Shown here: piece by piece, positions 57,228 through 64,000 of the stretch | Layout of the letters: each line of letters begins with the position of its first letter | How positions within the stretch are numbered: the first letter of the stretch is position 1 | From: an uncultured Granulosicoccaceae bacterium | Lineage (GTDB): Bacteria; Pseudomonadota; Gammaproteobacteria; Granulosicoccales; Granulosicoccaceae | Reading direction: 5' to 3' | Assembly: GCA_937951345.1 (NCBI GenBank) | Contig: CALFCF010000001.1 | Coordinates: forward strand, 53,795-117,794 | Length of the DNA: 64,000 nt | Notes under the pieces: model-generated | The model's database searches: none | Told to the model about the DNA's origin: nothing | The model's input: only the letters and a program-made list of their open reading frames with translations | Position numbers and translations under genes: made by a program

Positions 57228-57593
57228 CTAGTCAGAACGGTGCGAGCCGAGATGCAGGGCCAGCACGGCCTTGAGTTCGGCTCTTATCGACTTAATGTGC
57301 TCCTCGACAATAGCATCGATGGTCGCCTCGAGGTCGCTTTCGCAGATCATTCCGGTTAGATCGTTCGGGGTAGCTGACAGGTTTTGGCTATCAGCGTGTT
57401 GTTCGGTTGGGGCCTCGGATACCGGGGATCGCTTGGCATTTCGTACAGAATTGATCAGATCGATATCGCCACTTTGCACCACGGCCTTGAGCACGGGTAT
57501 ATCGGTTTCCTGAGATTCCCGCGCAAAACCCAACAGGTTGGTTGGTGCGGTGATATCGAGCTCTGCAGTATCTGCTAGCGCTTCTTGAGCCAT
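57228..57593 (-). CDS. hypothetical protein between holC and valS
   Basis: 121 residues, not recognised. The N-terminal 75 residues are polar and probably flexible. The C-terminal 45 form a likely helix with alternating charge (DLEATIDAIVEEHIKSIRAE, then LKAVLALHL). No ribosome binding site is clear before ATG 57593. Position and orientation inside the pepA-holC-valS run favour a real gene. The 256 bp between it and valS (56972-57227) hold nothing that I can identify. Confidence 0.5.
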   Translation of the reverse strand: MAQEALADTAELDITAPTNLLGFARESQETDIPVLKAVVQSGDIDLINSVRNAKRSPVSEAPTEQHADSQNLSATPNDLTGMICESDLEATIDAIVEEHIKSIRAELKAVLALHLGSHRSD

Positions 57594-57728
57594 AGTCTGT
57601 GCCGTGCTGATTTCAGTGGAACTGCCATAAAAGTATAGACAGCATTTAACATCTTGCTGAATTGCGCGGTAATTTACTGAGTCAATACCCGTGTAAACCT
57701 GTTGATAACTCTTATCGAATGCCCGTTC

Positions 57729-58310
57729 TCAGTGTTTGTTAACACTCAGGGTGTGGTGCTTGAGGGGGTAACCACGTTGTTGATAGAAGCGATAACGCTC
57801 GCGACTCTTTTGGCGGCAGGAATCAGTGCTTTTAACGATCTCGAGTGTGCGGTCAAACCGGCTGAAAAACGTCGGTACTGTGTCCGAAAGGTTGATCAGC
57901 ACGCCGTTGCAGGTCGCCGGAGGCTGATGCAGGCCGATGGTGACATCGACGTTGTTTGAGCCAGGCGCGAACTGCCCGGCGCCTTCACGGGTGTTTAGAT
58001 CGTAGTGCAACTGACCGGGTATCTGTCCGGTGCTGTCTGCGATAGCTCCGGGTAATGGTGGTTGGCTGATTGAAACCGGTGCTTCTGAAGATTTTTCTAC
58101 GGGCTCTGAATCGAGCAAAAGATGCGGAATGAAACTCTCGGGTTTGAAGTTCCAGAGTGCCTGATCGATACGCCGGGATAATCCTGAGTCGTCAGCATGA
58201 ATGTGAGTCCGCTGGCCGTTTGCACGGATTTTTTCTATGAGCCGGCAGGTGAAATCAATCAATGAATCCGTTGAATCATCATCAAGCAGGTAAAAATCAA
58301 CGCGTGTCAT
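57729..58310 (-). CDS. holC: DNA polymerase III subunit chi
   Basis: 193 residues. The N-terminal part TRVDFYLLDDDSTDSLIDF, the CRLIEKIRANGQRTHIHADD segment, and LDQALW-like RRIDQALWNFKPESFIPHLL are the HolC pattern. The C-terminal half returns to the family with GVLINLSDTVPTFFSRFDRT and SRERYRFYQQRGYPLKHHTL. Between them lies an insertion of about 45 residues not found in the 147-residue E. coli protein. Chi links the clamp loader to SSB. The gene follows pepA by 102 bp, as is usual. Confidence 0.93.
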   Translation of the reverse strand: MTRVDFYLLDDDSTDSLIDFTCRLIEKIRANGQRTHIHADDSGLSRRIDQALWNFKPESFIPHLLLDSEPVEKSSEAPVSISQPPLPGAIADSTGQIPGQLHYDLNTREGAGQFAPGSNNVDVTIGLHQPPATCNGVLINLSDTVPTFFSRFDRTLEIVKSTDSCRQKSRERYRFYQQRGYPLKHHTLSVNKH

Positions 58311-58412
58311 GATAACAATGAAACCGGTAGATTCAGGACATCAGTAAAATTAAGGGCCCATTACTGGCGGGAACTTACAGACAAGGTACTGTGCTGCTTG
58401 CTACTGTCACCT

Positions 58413-59936
58413 TTAGTTGGATAACAGGTACTCCACCAGCAGCGGCACCGGTCTGCCGGTAGCACCTTTTGCTGCGCCTCCCCGCCAGGCAGTTCCGGCG
58501 ATATCGAGATGCGCCCAATCGAATTCATCAGCAAATTGTTTTAGAAAAACACCCGCGGTTATTGCTCCGGCTGTTCGCCCGCCAATGTTGGCAAGGTCGG
58601 CAAAATTGCTATCAAGCTGCGGTCGGTACTCATCCCACAAGGGCAACTCCCACGCTTTGTCACCACTGATGTTACCTGCGGCGAGGAGTTGCGATGACAG
58701 TTTACGGTTGTTACTCATCAATCCGGTAGCTACACCGCCAAGCGCGACTACACAGGCACCTGTCAGTGTTGCTATGTCGACTACAGCTTTGGGCTTGTAT
58801 CGTTTCAGGTAAGTGAGAGCATCGCACAGCACGAGTCTGCCTTCCGCATCTGTATTGAGAATTTCCACTGTTTTACCAGAGAGTGTTTTGACGACATCTC
58901 CCGGTCTTGCTGCGTTTCCGTCGGGCATATTCTCCGCAGCGGCAACCGCAAATATAATATTTTTACGGGGTTTCAATGCCACGCAAGCTGCCATGCTACC
59001 GAAAACGCTTGCTGCGCCGCACATATCAAATTTCATCTCATCCATGGTTGCAGATGGTTTTATCGATATGCCGCCGGTGTCGAATGTAATACCTTTACCG
59101 AGAATCACAGTCGGTTTACTGCTTTTTGCTGCTCCCTGATATTCCATGATAATCAACTTGCCTTCCTGTCGACTGCCGCGTGACACCGCCATAAACGCAC
59201 CCATGCCGAGCTTATCGATTTGCTTCTCACCAAGGACGCTGACTTTCAGCTGTGTATGCTTGCGCGCATATTGCCGAGCTAAAGTTGCCAGGTAGGCGGG
59301 AGTGCAGATATTGGGTGCAAGATTGCCGAGATCGCGCGCAACAGCACAGCCTTGCGAAATAGCCAAGCCTTGTTTTGCACTGGCTTTCGCAGAGCGGGGG
59401 GCGCAATGAGATATGAGCAGCGTACCCTTAACTGACTGAATCCGCTGGCTGGCATTATTCTTACCTTCCATATGGCCAGTAAACTTATACCGTGAATCCT
59501 GCATCAGTCGCGCTTGCTGCGCGAGCTTCCAGGATTCAATATCCGTGGGCGTTGCACCCACATCCGATTGGGGTTCGTTCGGGTGATTGATATCCACTTC
59601 GGCCAATGCACTGATCCATGTGGTAGCGCCAGTTTTTTTTGCGGTCGCGAACGCCACCGAGAGCGATTTCAGATAGTTGGTGCGTGTTAATTTGTCTGTC
59701 GCGCCAAACCCGACGGTTACGATCCGGTCAAAACCACTGCCTCCACCGTCCAACACGGTGATACATTCGCCGGCACTGCCCTTGATATCACCACGTTTGA
59801 TTAGCCTGGACAGGATTCCTTTTCCGGCTTTGTCTATCTGTTGCGCGGTCGCACTCATGGATTTTCCACAGATAGCAACCAGTAGACAGCTGTTTTTACT
59901 CTTTGCGGGGAGGGTTTTACTTACTGTTATATCCAT
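58413..59936 (-). CDS. pepA: leucyl aminopeptidase (M17)
   Basis: 507 residues with the dinuclear metal site intact: ILGKGITFDTGGISIKPS, MKFDMCGAASVFG and EILNTDAEGRLVLCDALTYL. The N-terminal domain is the variable one, which in E. coli PepA also binds DNA in Xer recombination. It is first in the minus-strand run to valS, divergent from lptF. TATACAAT on the minus strand at 59976-59983 is a good -10 about 40 bp before the ATG. Confidence 0.96.
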   Translation of the reverse strand: MDITVSKTLPAKSKNSCLLVAICGKSMSATAQQIDKAGKGILSRLIKRGDIKGSAGECITVLDGGGSGFDRIVTVGFGATDKLTRTNYLKSLSVAFATAKKTGATTWISALAEVDINHPNEPQSDVGATPTDIESWKLAQQARLMQDSRYKFTGHMEGKNNASQRIQSVKGTLLISHCAPRSAKASAKQGLAISQGCAVARDLGNLAPNICTPAYLATLARQYARKHTQLKVSVLGEKQIDKLGMGAFMAVSRGSRQEGKLIIMEYQGAAKSSKPTVILGKGITFDTGGISIKPSATMDEMKFDMCGAASVFGSMAACVALKPRKNIIFAVAAAENMPDGNAARPGDVVKTLSGKTVEILNTDAEGRLVLCDALTYLKRYKPKAVVDIATLTGACVVALGGVATGLMSNNRKLSSQLLAAGNISGDKAWELPLWDEYRPQLDSNFADLANIGGRTAGAITAGVFLKQFADEFDWAHLDIAGTAWRGGAAKGATGRPVPLLVEYLLSN

Positions 59937-60263
59937 CGTTTAAGTGTTTAGCCTTGGCCAGTGCTGGTAAACTGGATTGTATAGTACTGTAGTCTCATCG
60001 CATACACGAATAGCGAGACTGCGTGGGACTGTGTGCTGCGGTACGTTACTGGAGCGTGCTTAGTCGTGCCTGGTCTCACTGAACAGCAGTAATTTTAACG
60101 ACGCCGTTGATCTATGCTTACCGAATGTAGCGTGTTGGCAACACTACCGAAGCATCAACAACTGGCAGCTGCGATAGTAGTGAGCGACATTGCAAAGAAC
60201 CTGTTTTATTGGAAGAGAGCGATTGCAGCAGGTGCCAAATAAATCCACGCGGACTTTATCCGT
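59937..60263. promoter_or_regulatory. pepA-lptF divergent promoter region
   Basis: 327 bp between divergent genes. The clearest element is TATACAAT on the minus strand (59976-59983) for pepA, without a good -35. For lptF I see only weak candidates. No gene is present. Confidence 0.45.
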
Positions 60264-61349
60264 ATGAGAATTCTGGATCGGTATCTGATCCGTGAAATGT
60301 TCCTGACTTGGGGAGCTGTGACACTGGTGCTGCTGGTGATCATGGTAGGTAATGTACTCGCCCGCAGTTTGAGTAAAGTTACTGAAGGGTCCGTAACGCC
60401 GGACGTGCTGCTTACACTGGTTGGCATCCAGTCGATAAACTTGCTAGTTACGCTGATACCGCTTGGCTTGTACATCGGCATTCTTCTGGCACTCGGGCGT
60501 TTGTACCGGGACAATGAAATGTCTGTTATGTACGCCTGCGGTGTTGGTTGGAGGGATATTTTCCGCCCAACGGTCATCGTTGGTCTGACGGGCGTGCTGT
60601 TGATTACTTTGCTGACAGTTTTTGCGTCGCCCTGGTCTGCGCGGCTGGAACAGCAGATTAAAGCTGATTTGCGGGAAAAGGCAGGTGTTTCATTCCTTTC
60701 AGCCGGAAAATTCATCGAGTTCTCCGGCGGCGAAACTGTGTTTTTCACCCAGAACATCACCGCTGCCGGTACACAGTTCAACCGCGTCTTCATGCTTAGA
60801 GAGCGTCATGATAAACCGGCAGTCGATGTGGCGCGTGTGGCAAATTATCAATTTGATCCTGTAACCGGCGATGAATATCTGGTTTTTACCGATGGCGAAA
60901 CCACGGTAGGAACACCCGGTGAATCTGACTACGCGATTACCCGATTTAAAAGACAGGGCGTTTTGCGACCACGCAGCGATGTATCAGAGCTACGCCTAAA
61001 GACTAAAAGTATGTCTTTTAAACAGTTGCTCGCCTCGGGTGGGCTGCGTGAGAAAGCTGAATTTCAATGGCGGCTCTCAATTCCACTCGCTGCCCTGATA
61101 CTGGCGATATTGGCTGTACCCTTAAGCTATACCTCCCCGCGGGAGGGACGTTTTGCAAAGATAGCATTCGCGATAATTATCTACATACCCTACGCCAATC
61201 TTCTGGTTTTATGCAGGAAATGGATTGCCAGCGGGGCATTGCCATCGTGGGTGGGTTTGTGGCCTGTACACATGTTGATGTTGGTTCTGATTGCCTATTT
61301 GCTGACCAGACGTCTGGGATGGCATTGGATCAGTCGATCGACCACATGA
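60264..61349 (+). CDS. lptF: LPS export ABC transporter permease LptF
   Basis: 361 residues. Membrane segments flank a periplasmic beta-jellyroll domain: near the N-terminus AVTLVLLVIMVGNVLARSL and LVTLIPLGLYIGILLAL; near the C-terminus WRLSIPLAALILAILAVPLS and HMLMLVLIAYLLTRRLGW. The periplasmic part includes GVSFLSAGKFIEFSGGETVF. LptF and LptG with LptB extract LPS from the inner membrane. lptG follows 16 bp later. Confidence 0.95.
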   Translation: MRILDRYLIREMFLTWGAVTLVLLVIMVGNVLARSLSKVTEGSVTPDVLLTLVGIQSINLLVTLIPLGLYIGILLALGRLYRDNEMSVMYACGVGWRDIFRPTVIVGLTGVLLITLLTVFASPWSARLEQQIKADLREKAGVSFLSAGKFIEFSGGETVFFTQNITAAGTQFNRVFMLRERHDKPAVDVARVANYQFDPVTGDEYLVFTDGETTVGTPGESDYAITRFKRQGVLRPRSDVSELRLKTKSMSFKQLLASGGLREKAEFQWRLSIPLAALILAILAVPLSYTSPREGRFAKIAFAIIIYIPYANLLVLCRKWIASGALPSWVGLWPVHMLMLVLIAYLLTRRLGWHWISRSTT

Positions 61350-61365
61350 GAGCGGATAGCATCGC

Positions 61366-62430
61366 ATGATCTCTATTCTTGATCGCTATATTGGCCGTTC
61401 GATATTGTTAACCAGCCTGCTGGTTATGCTGGTGCTCGCGGTATTGGCTTCGCTTTTTGCATTTGTTGTTGAATTGGAGGATGTCGGGCAGGGTAATTAT
61501 TCGGTTGCCAAAGCTGCCCAATACATATTGTTGACGCTGCCCGGCAAAGCCTATTTATTGTTTGCTCCTGCTGTCCTGCTTGGTAGTTTGCTTGGACTCG
61601 GTGCTATCGCCACGAACAGTGAGTTAATCGTCATGCGCGCTGCTGGAGTCTCAAACCTTCGGATCATTCGTGCCGTTTTGATGACCGGAGCTGTGTTGAT
61701 GTGTTTGGTTGCGTTACTCGGTGAATACGTTATGCCGCGGTCAGAGCAAGTAGCCGAAGAGCTTAGATTGACTGCATTGGAGCAGCGCGTCTCTGTAAGG
61801 GGTAGACAGGGACTTTGGGTGAAGTCCGGGAACAAATTTGTCAATATTTCAACGGTGTTGCCCGATCTGACTCTTCTTGGACTTTCTGTCTGGGAATATG
61901 ATTCAAACCGACTCGTGCGGGCCATGCAAATAGATAAAGCAGTCCAGCAGCAAGACGCCTGGCGATTGAGCAACCTCGAAATTACAGAATTTTCTGACGA
62001 AAAAACCACTGTCACTCAATTGGCGCAGGAAACATGGCCAGTACTTGTGAGTGCAGAAGTTCTGCAGTCGCTGTCGATTGATCCGGAGAGTTTGTCACTG
62101 GCCAATCTTCGTAGTCAGGTCAACTATCTGAGAAAAAATCACCTCGACAGCGAGCGAATCGAACTCGCTTATTGGATAAAATTAACCAGCCCGTTAGCGA
62201 CCATAGTGATGCTGATGTTGTCGCTTCCCTTCGTATTTGGCTCGCAACGATCAGGTGGTACAGGACAAAAGATTTTTATAGGTATCTTGTTAGGAATTGG
62301 CTATGTGTTAGCCAACAAACTTCTGGTACACATGGGTCTTACCTACGGCTTATCACCTGCTGTTAGCGCGTTTTTACCGCTTTTACTGTTCTTTTCTATT
62401 GCTATATTTGGCATTCAAAGAATACCTTAA
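61366..62430 (+). CDS. lptG: LPS export ABC transporter permease LptG
   Basis: 354 residues with the same layout as LptF. N-terminal LDRYIGRSILLTSLLVMLVL and LLTLPGKAYLLFAPAVLLG; the coupling region ATNSELIVMRAAGVSNLRII; a periplasmic domain with RQGLWVKSGNKFVNIS; and C-terminal membrane segments ending GLSPAVSAFLPLLLFFSI. It forms an operon with lptF. It is convergent with the RDD gene, leaving only 19 bp between stops. Confidence 0.95.
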   Translation: MISILDRYIGRSILLTSLLVMLVLAVLASLFAFVVELEDVGQGNYSVAKAAQYILLTLPGKAYLLFAPAVLLGSLLGLGAIATNSELIVMRAAGVSNLRIIRAVLMTGAVLMCLVALLGEYVMPRSEQVAEELRLTALEQRVSVRGRQGLWVKSGNKFVNISTVLPDLTLLGLSVWEYDSNRLVRAMQIDKAVQQQDAWRLSNLEITEFSDEKTTVTQLAQETWPVLVSAEVLQSLSIDPESLSLANLRSQVNYLRKNHLDSERIELAYWIKLTSPLATIVMLMLSLPFVFGSQRSGGTGQKIFIGILLGIGYVLANKLLVHMGLTYGLSPAVSAFLPLLLFFSIAIFGIQRIP

Positions 62431-62449
62431 GTTGCTGTTTTTAGAGTTA

Positions 62450-62866
62450 TTAAACCCGCTCAAAACGCCCCAGAAACCACTGTTGTTCGCTGTTGTGATG
62501 TTTTTTTGTCAAAACCGAGCGAAGTAGCTCTGCCGGTAACAACACCGGTCCAATCATCGCTCGTATGTAAGCACGGAAAAACGAAATAGCCTTCCGGTTG
62601 TTATCAAGAATCTTTATACGCCAGGCACGCATTCCCAACGTTTGGCCACCGTGTGACCAGAACCATGCAAAGAAAAACCAGGCGACGGGCAGCAACGCTA
62701 ACTTGTAACCAATATGTTCTATCGCCTCTCCATTGTTCAAACGTACCGCAACTGCGGTAATTATCATAAAAAGCGCAAGCAACAATAAACTGTCATAAAG
62801 AAACGCTGCAATTCGTCGAAATGCCAGTAATGAAGATGATTTGTTCATAAAATTTTGAAAATACAA
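62450..62866 (-). CDS. RDD family membrane protein
   Basis: 138 residues. RRIAAFLYDSLLLLALFMII carries the Arg/Asp pair typical of RDD proteins in the first membrane helix. Further helices follow (LALLPVAWFFFAWFWS), then GGQTLGMRAWRIKILDNN, the second family signature. The first Met is 62866; Met 7 (62848) is an equally good start. RDD proteins are small inner-membrane proteins of mostly unknown role, some linked to Na+/H+ transport. Next to lptG the gene is a common but unexplained neighbour. Confidence 0.85.
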   Translation of the reverse strand: MYFQNFMNKSSSLLAFRRIAAFLYDSLLLLALFMIITAVAVRLNNGEAIEHIGYKLALLPVAWFFFAWFWSHGGQTLGMRAWRIKILDNNRKAISFFRAYIRAMIGPVLLPAELLRSVLTKKHHNSEQQWFLGRFERV

Positions 62867-63756
62867 AGTGTATTCAGAACATGTTGAAGCGTGCGTTTAG
62901 CAACATGCGTTTACAATCAGATACATATAACTAGAGTGTTTTTGCTATAAATGATGCATTTTAGTGATGGATTTTAGCGTTTTGCAGCGTGAACACGCAC
63001 AAATATCAGTAAGTCGTTGCTGACATTTTTAGTTTTTGTGCAAAGTGAAAACAATAGTTTTTTGAATAAAGTTTCAACTTGTAGTTGAAAAGACAATCAA
63101 CTATGTGGACAATGCGCTCAACTTTGTGACATATGAAGCATTTGTTGCACGGTAACCAACTCATTGCTTATTTGCATCATGCAACGGGTGGTATGGCTGA
63201 CATCGAAGTACGAAAGGTAAGTTTTACTTCTACGTGATTTGCCTGATCAGTATTTCGAATATAGTGATGGAATCGATCGAAACACGTGTTAGAAGGTGCG
63301 ATTTAGCTGTTTGGAATAGAAACAACAATTTCTACACACTATTTTTGAATTTGGCGGCTGAAAATACATTTTAAGTTAAGTTTTAACCAATAAATTTAAA
63401 AAAAACGCACTCAAAACTGTTTTAACGGTTCAAATTGGGAAAAAATAAACTATAAAGGAACAAAACTTATCAAGTTGGCCTATAACTTGGATGTTTTTTG
63501 TCGTCAATTTTGACTAGTGAGCAGTTGCTGAGTCTTTGTTGAACATTCTGAATCAGTAAGTCGCAGAGTAAGGACACACTGTTTGATGGTTCGGTTACCG
63601 GATTGATTTTTTTAAGATTGAACCGGGTGGTCAAGGCAAAGCTGATAGCGAGATCCGAACGGACGGATTTGAAATTTGATTAACCGTCTTCATTGGGCTC
63701 TGGCTTGAACAATGGCAACAAGGTAAATATTTATCCTCAAATTCGGAGTTCATTTT
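62867..63756. other. AT-rich non-coding region before the histone-like gene
   Basis: 890 bp, clearly more AT-rich than the rest of the window and without open frames of any length. It contains a hairpin TTTCAACT-TGT-AGTTGAAA (63072-63090), followed by two further TCAACT boxes within 50 bp, and a GTTGCA/TGCAAC pair near 63133-63174. It probably holds the promoter and leader of the Lys-rich protein, and could be a target for nucleoid proteins. Confidence 0.5.
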
Positions 63757-64000
63757 ATGGCTCGTATCAGTAAACCGAAGAAGGCTGCTCCAGCGAAAGC
63801 TGCGAAGAAAAAGCGTTCTACAAAGAAGAAGGCTGCTAAGAAGTCAACAGCCAAGAAACGCGCAACTAAGAAGAAGTCGGCTGGTAAAAAGAAGGCTACT
63901 ACTAAGAAGCGTGCAACTAAGAAGCGTGCAACTAAGAAGCGTGCAACTAAGAAGCGTGCAACTAAGAAGCGTGCAACTAAGAAGCGTGCAACTAAGAAGC
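63757..64000 (+). CDS. Lys/Arg-rich histone-H1-like protein, partial
   Basis: The 3' end is beyond the right edge. It starts MARISKPKKAAPAKAAKKKR from ATG 63757, with GGAG eight bases upstream, and continues with Lys/Ala/Thr-rich sequence into perfect RATKK repeats. The composition is that of bacterial H1-like or AlgP-type C-terminal domains, which bind DNA non-specifically. A small nucleoid-associated role is inferred. The repeats are encoded by a perfect 15-bp DNA repeat, so length variation between strains is likely. Confidence 0.75.
   Translation, partial: MARISKPKKAAPAKAAKKKRSTKKKAAKKSTAKKRATKKKSAGKKKATTKKRATKKRATKKRATKKRATKKRATKKRATKK
63901..64000 (+). repeat. perfect 15-bp tandem repeat inside the histone-like gene
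   Basis: The unit ACTAAGAAGCGTGCA repeats without a mismatch for 100 bp up to the edge, at least 6.6 copies, in frame (TKKRA). It continues beyond the window for an unknown number of copies. Confidence 0.97.

Noticed and set aside
63901..64000. Tandem repeat as a CRISPR array
   Set aside because: The units are directly adjacent without spacers and are in frame within a Lys-rich protein.

Overview
The window reads as chromosomal DNA of a heterotrophic, aerobic, probably marine gammaproteobacterium. Housekeeping blocks keep gammaproteobacterial gene order: hrcA-grpE-dnaK-dnaJ; hfq-hflX-hflK-hflC-DUF2065-purA; rnr-rlmB-rpsF-rpsR-DUF2232-rplI-dnaB; and pepA-holC-valS divergent from lptF-lptG. 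HrcA next to the dnaK operon, MttB/dimethylglycine-dehydrogenase-like pairs and a GbdR-like regulator would suit a Chromatiales/Granulosicoccus-like lineage, but that placement is inference. I see no plasmid, phage, complete IS or CRISPR array.

Layout. 1-7.6 kb: a cut-off MnmC-like oxidoreductase, ispG, then the chaperone genes hrcA, grpE, dnaK and dnaJ. 7.8-17.9 kb: accessory catabolism. It holds a GcvT-fused FAD oxidoreductase plus an MttB-family methyltransferase, a flavin amine oxidase, methylmalonyl-CoA epimerase, and a four-gene run of M20 amidohydrolase, diaminopropionate ammonia-lyase, class I/II aminotransferase and VOC protein. 18-25 kb (minus strand): a propionyl-CoA module of prpE, pccB, a class V aminotransferase and pccA. 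25-33 kb: a putative surface protein, hfq, hflXKC, DUF2065, purA and tRNA-Leu(CAG) followed by a decayed copy of its 3' half. 33.5-42 kb: rnr, rlmB, ribosomal protein genes and dnaB. 42.5-49.7 kb: fdxA, galU, and a second MttB/oxidoreductase pair beside a GbdR-like regulator. 50-62.9 kb: a LemA protein, an ABC-F ATPase, an outer-membrane beta-barrel protein, valS, holC, pepA, lptFG and an RDD protein. The window ends in an AT-rich 0.9 kb gap and the start of a Lys/Arg-rich histone-H1-like gene containing a 15-bp tandem repeat.

How the genes fit together. The two oxidoreductase/methyltransferase pairs, the amine oxidase and the GbdR-like regulator suggest catabolism of N-methylated compounds such as betaines. 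The diaminopropionate run would yield pyruvate and ammonia from an N-acylated or conjugated diamino acid. PrpE, PccAB and Mce carry propionate to (R)-methylmalonyl-CoA; the mutase is not in the window.

The most interesting points are: the paired MttB/GcvT-FAD modules with no corrinoid protein nearby; a dnaK leader with a sigma32-like promoter, two mutually exclusive hairpins and a hairpinned ribosome binding site, but no CIRCE; a candidate anti-Shine-Dalgarno stem before rpsF; leaderless-looking hrcA and hflX; a tRNA-Leu 3' scar; three small inverted-repeat-bounded elements; and charged low-complexity N-terminal tails on RNase R, GrpE and DnaB. All calls come from reading the sequence alone; no database search or folding program was run.
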